A stretch of 34,706 nt of DNA from Candidatus Hodarchaeota archaeon (GCA_016839785.1 JAEOTQ010000121.1:1-34706), one strand, 5' to 3'. Counted from the first letter of the stretch, positions 25,401 to 32,374 are shown. Translations and numbers: made by a program. Notes: generated by a model from the letters alone, not told the origin.

Positions 25401-26920
25401 TTTGAAATGAGATTTTCGTGAGAAAAAGCAAGTGATAAACTTGCCTCTGTACTATTTAGAATGTTATTTGCATTTATCACATTGTAACTAGAAGAATCTA
25501 TCCTTATCCCTTGAACACAATTGAGTATAGAATTGTTATTTATTTTAAAAAAATCCGATTCCCTGAGTTGAAGACCAGTATAACAATTATCCATTGTATT
25601 ACTATTTATTATAGAGGAGGGAGAGAATTCAGCACCTATTCCCTCAGAAGCAGAAAATAGTGTACAATTTGAAATGAGGACACCGTCTGAATTAGCTATT
25701 TGAATTCCAGAATAAGTTATATTCTGTATTGTACAATTTTTGACTTCAATACTGGAACAAGTTCTTATTAAGATCCCACAATCCGTATTTGTAAGAATTT
25801 GATCTCTAATGAGGATATCTTCACATTCAAGTAGTATAATTTGACCGTAGGAAGTACTAACAATTTCAATACCATTTACATTCTGTCTGAATAAAACAGG
25901 TTTATCATTTACAGTATTATTTTCCACTTCCAGCTGTTCAAAATCTTTGACTATCCATCCAGTGAAGTGAATACCATTATTTTCGAATTTATTACTTAAA
26001 ATATTGTTATCAGGAGCCCCATAAAGATATAGTCCGCCTTCGGCATTATCAATTATTAAATTATTGGATATCAGATTATTAGTAGAACTTTCCAACTCGA
26101 TCCCCCATCCGTTGTTCTTAGTAACATTATTTCTATTTATAGAATTGCTGGAGCTGCTTCCTAATCTAATTCCATAATATGAATTATTGAAAATTTCATT
26201 ATCAATAATTACATTGAAGAAACAGCTATCAAGACTAAGCCCACCTTCCCACCCCCACCGGTCAGATGTAAATTGAGAATTATTATTGATTTTATTTTCA
26301 GAGATAAGACAATCCTCGCAATTATACAGTGTCACTCCATGACCATTATTGTTGATTTCATTAATTGTTATCCCGAGATTATTGGAAGAGTGAACTTCAA
26401 GCCCTCTACCCTCATTTTCACTCATATAATTATAATTAATATGGTCTTCACTCGAATCTTGGATCATGATACCTACATTACATTGTGTGCTTGTTGATTG
26501 TGTAATAGATCCATGGGTCACACCTCGAAAACTGATTCCAATATCTCCCCCAGTAAGAGTACAATTATCAATGTAGAAATATACGGATGTATCAGCAATA
26601 TCGATGAGGATTTTCTCCTTAGAGGAATCCGCAAGAGTAAGATCCTTGATTAAATATGGATTATCAACGGTTCCATCTCCTGGCCAACTTTCTTCTAGGG
26701 CTTTTGCATGGAAATGAGTATCACCATTTATAGTGATTGATGAATCTACTGTACTCCGAGTAGATTCAGTTAAGGTTGATTCTGAACAATTGACTTCACC
26801 ACAACACGGAAAGAAATGAGAATTAACGTTGATCTCTAGGAAGAGTGGTAGAGGATATAAAGAGATGACGAGTAATATGCAAATTATGGATTGACTATAA
26901 TTTCTAGCCTTCTCTCTCAT
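22433..26920 (-). CDS. Giant secreted parallel beta-helix protein with inserted C-type lectin domain
   Basis: A 1495-residue surface protein: signal peptide (about 1-30), long arrays of Asn-rich parallel beta-helix coils of the NosD/PbH1 type (repeated N-N-x-I and G-I-x-L turns), an Ig-like segment near 1400-1465 and a C-terminal transmembrane helix with a KYQKRK tail (about 1470-1490). Three copies of a NosD-style motif (NTVN-x-KP) occur near residues 335, 555 and 908. Between copies two and three sits a complete C-type lectin domain (about 682-797) with WTEAQAYC (Cys703), EPND (763-766), WND (782-784) and FVCEW (Cys795); only the outer disulfide pair is kept. EPN and WND are the calcium/mannose-type ligands. 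Polysaccharide binding or cleavage at the cell surface is likely. ATG 26920 follows AGGAATTC. Confidence 0.88.
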   Translation of the reverse strand: MREKARNYSQSIICILLVISLYPLPLFLEINVNSHFFPCCGEVNCSESTLTESTRSTVDSSITINGDTHFHAKALEESWPGDGTVDNPYLIKDLTLADSSKEKILIDIADTSVYFYIDNCTLTGGDIGISFRGVTHGSITQSTSTQCNVGIMIQDSSEDHINYNYMSENEGRGLEVHSSNNLGITINEINNNGHGVTLYNCEDCLISENKINNNSQFTSDRWGWEGGLSLDSCFFNVIIDNEIFNNSYYGIRLGSSSSNSINRNNVTKNNGWGIELESSTNNLISNNLIIDNAEGGLYLYGAPDNNILSNKFENNGIHFTGWIVKDFEQLEVENNTVNDKPVLFRQNVNGIEIVSTSYGQIILLECEDILIRDQILTNTDCGILIRTCSSIEVKNCTIQNITYSGIQIANSDGVLISNCTLFSASEGIGAEFSPSSIINSNTMDNCYTGLQLRESDFFKINNNSILNCVQGIRIDSSSYNVINANNILNSTEASLSLAFSHENLISNNNLTGRGSGILLTNSRYNIILNNHFFHQGLVMEGWSYDYHIQSVVTNNTVNGKPLIYWKDVSGGIIPKAGEIILIECNDLQINDQNLSYASIGVFLYSCTNISILNSQISNNNVFGIRATDLMECIITFNNITENGEGISIEDCSVVNISNNIIEDNAGRGIYVTFRYQPELILFDGHVYQLITAGMTWTEAQAYCEDQDGHLVTISSSEENSIVQMLIGENVWSAWIGYTDEQTEGTWSWVTGENNIYSNWYEGEPNDAGGEEDYATIEGGGYWNDLGGNNHLSFVCEWNYITIEYIESTFPQFIPVISGNIVENNMDGIYLRDILAGTISSNTIRNNIYSGLEVRSARNCNFTNNIVSNNGNGIWLERSSNNRIINNSVINHGFFFDRDIIGQSLVENNTVNNKPLIYWKGIHDLTVPLDASQIYLIDCERINITNLFISNTSQGIGIYRSSEINVHNVSLSNNSRTGINCIDSSNCHIKGNFIINNNEGIRLESSNGIGNNKIINNTISNILNDAIHLTSSPFSEISGNKINTNAHGIIVGYDTNYGILKDNVISNSQYRGIAIHGSYGWIMSNNIITNCSNSGLTTWSGENLNIENNIFMNNSRGMEFYDPFNFMIQGNSISNNDQQGLYISGGYGNIIHENLFENNLDPCRIRWVEDCEFSENIISNNYGVGIFIAYSSKISILKNTIVDNKINDQGDPLAILNNVGIGDRSIIMLEEVGDALIKENQVINNYGMGIVLGNSNYNEISENILRNNTYAFYLDYDSGNNIVRNNDFINNIPSENLQASVNSQALDHGSSNIIVFNYWNEWVSPDNDGDEYVDVPYSLDGSQNSRDLAPLTYLNPPINRRILAPQIVYPTSGLYLRGTVMIQWLPALDSHDYSVSYSLFFSENDGKKWEQITEFPILNTAYMWDTSLHYDSSSCRLKIVTLVSDGFIEETVFSRVFAIDNGRIKPPSALSLELRILLLIFLSFSIYQLLKYQKRK

Positions 26921-27031
26921 CTTAGAATTCCTATCCTTATATTGAAGGTATAAAATTCAAGTGCTCTAATCGGCCATTTAATACTTCCCACTTGTATAGC
27001 TGACTGACTAAATCAATTCAATAATCTGGGT

Positions 27032-27041
27032 GATATAAATA
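27032..27041 (+). promoter_or_regulatory. TATA box of the ppGpp-hydrolase-like gene
   Basis: GATATAAATA is centred about 27 bases before ATG 27064, so transcription should start at or within two bases of the start codon, giving a leaderless mRNA. No ribosome-binding site precedes the ATG. Confidence 0.6.
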
Positions 27042-27063
27042 CTATAGATGCTGTGTTATCAAT

Positions 27064-27648
27064 ATGTCTGATGATCTGGTTATTCGAGCATTTGCATTTT
27101 CGTATGAGGCCCATCGCGAAACAAAACGAAAAGCAACAAATATCCCGTATATAACGCATCCACTCAGCGTAGTAGTCAATTTAATGAAATCCTTTGTGAA
27201 TACTGAGGAGTTGTTAGCAGCAGCTCTTCTTCATGATGTAGTAGAAGACGAGGATGTAACTTTTGAGCAATTAACGGAAGAATTCGGAGAACGGGTCTCT
27301 TCATTAGTTAAGGCTGTTTCAGAACCGAAATCACTTTCTAATTCTACTTCTGATCGTCGAAAATCATGGAATACACGAAAACAGCACACCATTAAATCTA
27401 TGAAATCTGCCTCCCACGAAGTTAAGTTGTTAAGTTGTGCCGATAAGCTCGCTAATACAACCGATATGCTTAGAGATTATAAAAAAGTCGGTGAAGAAAT
27501 TTGGCACCGATTTAATGCCCCAAAGGAAAGTCAAAAATGGTATTATACCTCTCTCATAGACGCCTATAAGTTGGGAAAGGAGACTATTGAGAAAACAAGT
27601 TTATATAAAGAATTCAGATTAAACGTGGAAAAATTATTTCCCGAATAG
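27064..27648 (+). CDS. MESH1-type HD-domain (p)ppGpp hydrolase-like protein
   Basis: A single HD-domain protein of 194 residues resembling the stand-alone hydrolase MESH1 and the hydrolase half of SpoT. Metal ligands are all visible: His32 (YITHP), His57-Asp58 (LLHDVVED) and Asp127 (CADKLAN), with Glu61-Asp62 in the catalytic position and Arg22/Lys23 in the base-recognition loop. No synthetase, TGS or ACT domain is present. It would remove the 3'-pyrophosphate from (p)ppGpp, or the phosphate of NADPH as animal MESH1 can. No alarmone synthetase is encoded in the window. Convergent with RuBisCO; transcribed alone from a leaderless-type promoter. Confidence 0.85.
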   Translation: MSDDLVIRAFAFSYEAHRETKRKATNIPYITHPLSVVVNLMKSFVNTEELLAAALLHDVVEDEDVTFEQLTEEFGERVSSLVKAVSEPKSLSNSTSDRRKSWNTRKQHTIKSMKSASHEVKLLSCADKLANTTDMLRDYKKVGEEIWHRFNAPKESQKWYYTSLIDAYKLGKETIEKTSLYKEFRLNVEKLFPE

Positions 27649-27649
27649 G

Positions 27650-27668
27650 AAAAAAAGGAAGAAAAAAT
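27650..27668 (-). terminator. Oligo-T terminator of the RuBisCO gene
   Basis: Read on the minus strand, two T runs (TTTTTT and TTTTTTT separated by CTTCC) begin about 15 bases after the RuBisCO stop codon, in the 34-base gap to the convergent hydrolase gene. Confidence 0.6.
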
Positions 27669-27682
27669 AGGATCTATCTCGC

Positions 27683-28993
27683 TTAAATAGGTTGAATATA
27701 ACCCCATTTTTCCAAAGCTTGTCTTAATTCCTTGTGACTTTCTGCTTTTTCTTCTAGCGTAATTCCATCCCTCACAGCTTCCAATGCTTGAACTGTTGCT
27801 TTTGCACCATCATGAGAACCATTTGGATGGCCATGAATTCCACCACCAACTTGGAGTGCCATGTTAGTGGTTCCATATACCTTCATTACTTCAGGCAGTA
27901 CCCCAGGATGTAATCCACCAGATGCCACAGGTAGTGTGCCTTTTATCTTACCCCAATTTTGATATAAATTACGATCAGGATGTTCCTTCACTTCAGTTTC
28001 TAGAAGCATATCTCTCATATCAAGAACATCTTGTTTAGGAGAATCCAGCTTTCCTACGACAGTTCCAATGTGGATCTGGTCAACTCCTATAAGTCTCATG
28101 AGTTTAGCAAGCATATACATGGAGATTCCGTGGGTGTAGTGTTTTGTAAAAGTGGCATGCATGGCTCGATGCGCGTGGATAGCCATATCTAAGTCACCAG
28201 CTAGATTCCTAAGGGTCTGAACAGCTGCAAATCCTGTTGTGACAACATCTACCATAAAATAGCGAAAACCATTGTCGTGTAATAATTTCACTCTTCGTTC
28301 CATTTCATGAGTTTCTGCTGTAACGTTGATAAATGCATCCTTAATTTCTCCAGTTTCATTCTGCACTTTATCACGAGCTTTTGCCATTTTCGTTACACGA
28401 TCTTCAAATCTATTCCATACCTGAGATGTTAAATTTTCATCATCTTTAATGGCATCTATTCCTCCACTCCATACATCAATTGCAACTTGTACATGTTGAT
28501 CTGTTGTCATGCCAATTTTAGGTTTTGGAACACACGAGGTTATTGGTCCGACATCTTTTTTGAAAATTCTCTTGATTGCATCTACTCCCATATGGGGACC
28601 TTTACTTCCATTGACATAATCTACTGGTAAGGTTGTATCTATAAGTCGTAGATTTCGAACAGCTTTCATTCCGAATATATTTCCTGCAATTCCACTCATT
28701 AATTGTGGTACATTGTCCAATTCCCACAATTCAAGAGGATATGAGATTTTCACGTGATTATTGGTATTCCAGAAGGCTCTTGCTCGCTTCTTAAAGATTT
28801 CATCATCTAAAGTTTCTAAAGTGGTCCATGTACCTATACTGGACTCTGAGGCCAACCTTCCGATGAGATCATCTACTGAAACGGAGTCAGCTTTATCAAA
28901 ATAGAAAAGGGCGACAAGATCATCATCCCTTGGTGTATAGTCTCTATCAATAAAATCGTGATACCATTCAATTTTTTCTTTGTCTTTAGTCAC
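27683..28993 (-). CDS. rbcL: Ribulose-bisphosphate carboxylase large chain, form III-like
   Basis: A 436-residue RuBisCO large subunit that would carboxylate ribulose-1,5-bisphosphate to 3-phosphoglycerate. Every catalytic position checked is kept: Glu50, Thr55-Trp56, Asn105, Lys157 and Lys159 (KPKIG), the carbamylated Lys183 with Asp185 and Glu186 (IKDDE), His275-Arg276 and His279 (HRAMHA), His308, loop-6 Lys315 (TVVGKLD), Ser358 (ASGG) and Gly383-384. This excludes a form IV RuBisCO-like protein. No small subunit or phosphoribulokinase is nearby, as expected for archaeal form III in nucleotide salvage; the subform is not decided. Loop 6 has Asp in place of the usual Glu after Lys-Leu. GTG 28993 is chosen for the GAGGAG eight bases upstream. 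Confidence 0.93.
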   Translation of the reverse strand: MTKDKEKIEWYHDFIDRDYTPRDDDLVALFYFDKADSVSVDDLIGRLASESSIGTWTTLETLDDEIFKKRARAFWNTNNHVKISYPLELWELDNVPQLMSGIAGNIFGMKAVRNLRLIDTTLPVDYVNGSKGPHMGVDAIKRIFKKDVGPITSCVPKPKIGMTTDQHVQVAIDVWSGGIDAIKDDENLTSQVWNRFEDRVTKMAKARDKVQNETGEIKDAFINVTAETHEMERRVKLLHDNGFRYFMVDVVTTGFAAVQTLRNLAGDLDMAIHAHRAMHATFTKHYTHGISMYMLAKLMRLIGVDQIHIGTVVGKLDSPKQDVLDMRDMLLETEVKEHPDRNLYQNWGKIKGTLPVASGGLHPGVLPEVMKVYGTTNMALQVGGGIHGHPNGSHDGAKATVQALEAVRDGITLEEKAESHKELRQALEKWGYIQPI

Positions 28994-29027
28994 TTTTATT
29001 TCTCCTCATGGATAAATAATTCTTTAT

Positions 29028-29061
29028 TTGCGTTAATTCGCAATTTATTAGTCACCGTGAC
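29028..29061 (-). promoter_or_regulatory. Two dyad elements and TATA box at the RuBisCO promoter
   Basis: TTGCG-TTAATT-CGCAA (29028-29043) and GTCAC-C-GTGAC (29051-29061) are perfect inverted repeats flanking a minus-strand TATA-like TAATAAAT (about 29043-29050). With a start near 29020, one dyad lies just upstream of the TATA box and the other between it and the start, the places where archaeal activators or repressors act. Confidence 0.45.
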
Positions 29062-29115
29062 GAGAATTGATGCTATTAATACGCATTCTGATACAACTTT
29101 CGGCATCAATGGAAA

Positions 29116-30162
29116 CTAAGTAAAAATATCTTCGTAGGTGATTTCATAAAGTTTATCTGAAGCTTGAGTAAATTTCGTCACTTTTGGAATGTATAATTGT
29201 GTCTCCTGCTTGGTTATGACTGGAAAATTATAGTATTCGTTTGTATATCTTATAATTTTTCCCATGTTTTCCCTATTTTTCACAAATCTCATATGATCAG
29301 CAATTCTTTTCTTAACTCGCATTTCTGATAATTTAACAACCCCTGTGACCTTTTCATGTATGTAATCTTTGAAATGCGTATCGATTTCGACCCCAATACT
29401 ATTTCTTCCACTCATCATCGCTGCTAACATTGTAGTTCCTGTACCGAGGAATGGGTCTAAAACAATATCATTATGTACTGAGAACATATTAATTAGTCTA
29501 TAAGCCAACTCAAGCGGAAATGCTGCACTTCGTTCACGGGTTGCTGTGTTTTTAAGTACTTGCCCTACTCCTTTTAAATCCCAGGTATCAGAATACCATA
29601 TATTCCGTTCTTCCCAGAAAAAAGCGCTCTTTCGACGCATATGTTTTTCTTTCTCGGTTTTAAATTCACGTTTTCCACCTTTCCTGAATATTAGAATATA
29701 TTCATGCTCTAATGTCACATAAGCTCCTGGTGGAAGCATTCCAGACCCCATGAATTTATTGGGGGCATTAGTTGGTTTTCTCCATAAGATACACGGGAGA
29801 ACATTAAATCCAAGCTTGGTACAATGACCAATTATTCTGGAATGATTCGAATATAATTGAAAGTTCCTCCCAATCGTCCGAACGGCATCACCAATATTAA
29901 TACAGGCAATTCCCCCGGGAATTAAAACGCGATAGACCTCATCCCAGATCTTTTCTAATTCTTGGTGCATTAATTCAAATGCTAACATTCCTTTGTTATT
30001 TGATAATGCCGTTTCAATTTCAGGATTAAGTTTAATGAATAGGGAATCCCATAGTTCAATGATAGGATATACACACGATGTTACAACTAGAGCAACGCTA
30101 TTTTCTTTCACTGTATTCATTTTTTGAGCATTAGCAATAATCAATTCGTGAGTTGTACGCAT
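29116..30162 (-). CDS. Site-specific DNA methyltransferase homologue (N4-cytosine/N6-adenine group) with altered motif IV
   Basis: A 348-residue amino-methyltransferase. Motif X/I is textbook (VLDPFLGTGTTMLAA, 234-248, and IGVEID), and family blocks such as EVYRVLIPGGIACINIGD, FMGSGMLPPGAYVTLEHEY and LWRKPTNAPNKF are intact. The catalytic motif IV should read SPPY (N4-cytosine) or a DPPY relative; here it is SCVY (Ser29-Cys30-Val31-Tyr32, followed by PIIELWD). Two codons differ from the consensus, yet the rest of the gene is undamaged. It may therefore be inactive, DNA-binding only, or of changed chemistry. No recognisable restriction enzyme adjoins it; the upstream gene is unknown and apparently broken. 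ATG 30162 follows GGAGAAG. Confidence 0.8.
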   Translation of the reverse strand: MRTTHELIIANAQKMNTVKENSVALVVTSCVYPIIELWDSLFIKLNPEIETALSNNKGMLAFELMHQELEKIWDEVYRVLIPGGIACINIGDAVRTIGRNFQLYSNHSRIIGHCTKLGFNVLPCILWRKPTNAPNKFMGSGMLPPGAYVTLEHEYILIFRKGGKREFKTEKEKHMRRKSAFFWEERNIWYSDTWDLKGVGQVLKNTATRERSAAFPLELAYRLINMFSVHNDIVLDPFLGTGTTMLAAMMSGRNSIGVEIDTHFKDYIHEKVTGVVKLSEMRVKKRIADHMRFVKNRENMGKIIRYTNEYYNFPVITKQETQLYIPKVTKFTQASDKLYEITYEDIFT

Positions 30163-30225
30163 AATAAATTAACTTCTCCGAAAATTTGCATTATATGAAA
30201 TTATTTGTGCTTTGAATTATTTTAA

Positions 30226-30240
30226 AGGGTGTACAACCCT
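30226..30240. promoter_or_regulatory. Inverted repeat upstream of the DNA methyltransferase
   Basis: AGGGT-GTACA-ACCCT is a perfect 5-bp-arm inverted repeat beside a minus-strand TATA-like TTTAAAATA (about 30217-30226). It may be an operator for the methyltransferase or part of a terminator for the gene upstream. Confidence 0.3.
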
Positions 30241-30267
30241 ATTCGCTAGTATAAAAAAAGGTTCGCT

Positions 30268-30753
30268 TTAAATAAAATTCTTATTGAGCTCTGTGAAAAG
30301 AGTATCAACCTCTTTAATCCCTTTCTTATAATAACCCCAAAAATCTCTTGCCTTAAAATTATCCTTTGACAATTTTTTATCTTTTAAAAATTCATGCAGT
30401 CCTTCAGCTGCCTTTTGAGACAATATAATTAATTTTAAACTTGGCAATTGATCGAAAAAATTCACTGTAACTTTTTCAAGTTGTGCTCCAACATTTAATG
30501 GGTGAATCTGATCGATTTTGTTGTTATTTGGAGTGATTAAAGTATAAGGAGGTGTTACTCTACCAATTAAACCTATGTAATGAAGTATTTCTGTTAGGGA
30601 TCCTCTTAAATCCTCATTTATTGGATCAATAGATTTATTCGGAGAAGAATCAATAATTTGTGAACATAATTCTAAAATACGCTGATACTTGACCCCATCC
30701 AAATAGTACAACAAGTGTTTTTCACTATCATACCCATCTGGGAGAATTCTCAC
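30268..30753 (-). CDS. Unknown protein, downstream part of a gene split by an in-frame TGA
   Basis: A 161-residue open frame from GTG 30753, with no recognised domain. It contains helical segments (LTEILHYIGLIGRV, AAEGLHEFLKDKKL) and strands (KLIILSQ). The same frame is open a further 28 codons upstream (including DEWIHDF and KLFKSIQYI) until the TGA that ends the preceding 82-codon ORF. No Shine-Dalgarno sequence precedes GTG 30753. The simplest reading is that this is the C-terminal two-thirds of a single ~272-codon gene starting at 31086. It lies upstream of the DNA methyltransferase on the same strand, so a DNA-modification role is imaginable but unsupported. Confidence 0.5.
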   Translation of the reverse strand: MRILPDGYDSEKHLLYYLDGVKYQRILELCSQIIDSSPNKSIDPINEDLRGSLTEILHYIGLIGRVTPPYTLITPNNNKIDQIHPLNVGAQLEKVTVNFFDQLPSLKLIILSQKAAEGLHEFLKDKKLSKDNFKARDFWGYYKKGIKEVDTLFTELNKNFI

Positions 30754-30837
30754 ATGAATATCACGGATATATTGTATGGATTTAAATAACTTGGATAGAG
30801 AGGAGGAAAAATCATGAATCCATTCATCTATTATTTT

Positions 30838-31086
30838 TCATGATTCATTCCACAAGGAGGGGATAGTGGAACCGATAAACGTTAGAAGGTGATCGATTTC
30901 CTTCCAGCTTATTTTTTCATCCTTTAAAATGTCTTTAAGTGGTAAAAAAGCTTCTTTTATTCTCTTACCAGCAATTTCCATGTTGGTAATTGCGTCTAAG
31001 AATTCATGTTTGAGTATAAATTCCCCTTTAACTAAGTCTTCACAAGTTCCCTGATATGAAGAAATAAGTTCATATTTGTCTTTCAT
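30838..31086 (-). CDS. Unknown protein, upstream part of the TGA-split gene
   Basis: An 82-residue frame from ATG 31086 with a strong ribosome-binding site (AGGTGGAG), so translation surely starts here. The product is mostly helical (ELISSYQGTCEDLVKGEFI, KRIKEAFLPLKDILKDEK, KEIDHLLTFIGS) and stops at TGA 30838-30840. The next 28 codons and the following ORF continue in the same frame. The stop could be a recent nonsense mutation, a sequencing error or a recoded codon. Asgard archaea include selenocysteine users, but the sequence around the TGA (WNES before, KIIDEW after) shows no known selenoprotein motif. No family recognised. Confidence 0.5.
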   Translation of the reverse strand: MKDKYELISSYQGTCEDLVKGEFILKHEFLDAITNMEIAGKRIKEAFLPLKDILKDEKISWKEIDHLLTFIGSTIPSLWNES

Positions 31087-31155
31087 TTCTCCACCTCGAT
31101 TGATAGCAATTTTCGATAAATGTTCAGGAAATTTAAGTTATTTGATTGCCGAACT

Positions 31156-31476
31156 TCACCCAATTGTAATTAAAACTTGTTTCAATAAACTTGAATACCC
31201 TATTAAAGCCGATCGTCCATTCTCTGTTATATAAACTAGGGTACGGGGTCTTAGATCAACGAATCCCTTCTCTTTATTGATAAATCCTTCTTCTTCCAAT
31301 CTAGCAAGATGTGTATTCAAATTTCCTGATGTAACTCCTAATGTTTTCTGAATAGTCGAAAAAGCTAGTACAGAATTGAGATGAAGAAGCATTAGCACTC
31401 CTAGTCGAACTGGTTCATGAATTGGGGAAGAAAGATCCTCAAGTAACGATTCTAATGAGGGAGGATGTTGATTCAT
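31156..31476 (-). CDS. Winged-helix DNA-binding regulator (MarR/ArsR-like, small)
   Basis: A 106-residue transcription regulator made of a single winged helix: helix 1 (HEPVRLGVLMLLHLN), the recognition pair (AFSTIQKTLGVTSGNLNTHLARLEEEGFI) and the wing (KEKGFVDLRPRTLVYITENG), ending in a dimer helix. This is the common archaeal winged-helix type without a ligand domain. It is encoded 21 bases downstream of a six-helix membrane protein, a pairing often seen in archaea in which the membrane protein is thought to be the regulator's partner or target. ATG 31476. Confidence 0.85.
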   Translation of the reverse strand: MNQHPPSLESLLEDLSSPIHEPVRLGVLMLLHLNSVLAFSTIQKTLGVTSGNLNTHLARLEEEGFINKEKGFVDLRPRTLVYITENGRSALIGYSSLLKQVLITIG

Positions 31477-31497
31477 ATTTTCACCAAATTCTACCTT

Positions 31498-32166
31498 TCA
31501 TGTAAGTCGACCGATGGTAAAATAACTAATTATTCCTGAAAAAGAGAGGATTAATCCCAAGATACTACCAAATAACAATTGAGCTAATTCAATTGGTACA
31601 ACTATCACAATAATAATCGCTAAGAATAGAGAAATTGCCCCAAGAATTATCAATCCGCTTCTAACTTTAGGATTCCCGGTTTCTACAAAAAGTAACTTGC
31701 TAGATATAACAAATCCCACACAGGCAAGTAATCCCCAAATTATGGTGATAAATTCACTGTTATTCACCCCCAAAAGCACTATCATTATATGAGCTAGCAT
31801 AAATAAAGAAAGTGCTAGAATTCCAATTCTTTTATAGGCTTTATTCCAATTGATTATACCTGTTGAACCCATTGAGAAGGAAATTGCGGAAACGATAGGG
31901 ACTAAATACAGCATCCATACGGAGAGGAACATGACTGGTTCTTGAGTAGGGGCTAAACTAGGATCTCCAGTAACCCCAAATATGAAAAAGGCTGGATCTA
32001 CCCCCATAAATCTATTGAAAATATATGAGATCCATCCACCTATTATCGCAATAAATCCTGATATACTTAAAATTAACAAAAATCTGTTAAATTCAGCTTT
32101 ATGTTGATAATTTTCCACTTTTTCCAGAATATCGATATGAGATTTCAGCTTTTCTATTGATGACAT
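31498..32166 (-). CDS. Six-helix membrane protein paired with the winged-helix regulator
   Basis: A 222-residue membrane protein with an N-terminal cytosolic coiled-coil-like stretch (residues 1-28, IEKLKSHIDILEKVENYQ) and six predicted helices (about 29-52, 78-102, 112-132, 138-158, 168-190, 193-216). A loop after helix 1 (FMGVDPAFFIFGVTGDPSL) probably lies outside. I do not recognise a transport signature. It is the first gene of an operon with the winged-helix regulator, preceded by GGAGAGG and a short inverted repeat. It may sense membrane state or control the regulator; this is inference from context only. Confidence 0.75.
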   Translation of the reverse strand: MSSIEKLKSHIDILEKVENYQHKAEFNRFLLILSISGFIAIIGGWISYIFNRFMGVDPAFFIFGVTGDPSLAPTQEPVMFLSVWMLYLVPIVSAISFSMGSTGIINWNKAYKRIGILALSLFMLAHIMIVLLGVNNSEFITIIWGLLACVGFVISSKLLFVETGNPKVRSGLIILGAISLFLAIIIVIVVPIELAQLLFGSILGLILSFSGIISYFTIGRLT

Positions 32167-32178
32167 ATAGACCTCTCC

Positions 32179-32194
32179 ACAGGCTTATTCCTGT
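32179..32194. promoter_or_regulatory. Inverted repeat in the leader of the membrane protein/regulator operon
   Basis: ACAGG-CTTATT-CCTGT is a perfect 5-bp-arm inverted repeat ending 12 bases before the ATG and just upstream of the GGAGAGG ribosome-binding site. It could be the operator of the operon's own winged-helix protein or an mRNA hairpin. Confidence 0.3.
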
Positions 32195-32374
32195 AAACTA
32201 ATTATGTTTGATGATTCAATGTCCAGTTTGGAGTTGTTCGAGCTATTTTCCCTTTTCTAGACTTAGTTCATGATACAAGAACTAAACTCAATAAAATACT
32301 TTTGAATGAACTAGTCTTTGATATTCTGTTTAATCAGGTTCTGATGTCCAAATCTGAGATCCTAAGAGACTCAA

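Noticed and set aside
22433..26920. Short-period DNA repeats or CRISPR-like array in the beta-helix gene
   Set aside because: The periodicity is at protein level (coils of about 22-24 residues) with diverged DNA; there are no identical repeats and spacers.
27683..28993. RuBisCO-like protein (form IV, methionine salvage)
   Set aside because: All checked carboxylase active-site residues, including the carbamylated Lys and loop-6 Lys, are present, which form IV proteins lack.
30814..30843. Plus-strand AGGAGG followed by ATG and nine codons, inside the split gene
   Set aside because: The Shine-Dalgarno match is the complement of a pyrimidine run coding Ser residues; the ORF is only nine codons and antisense to an open frame.
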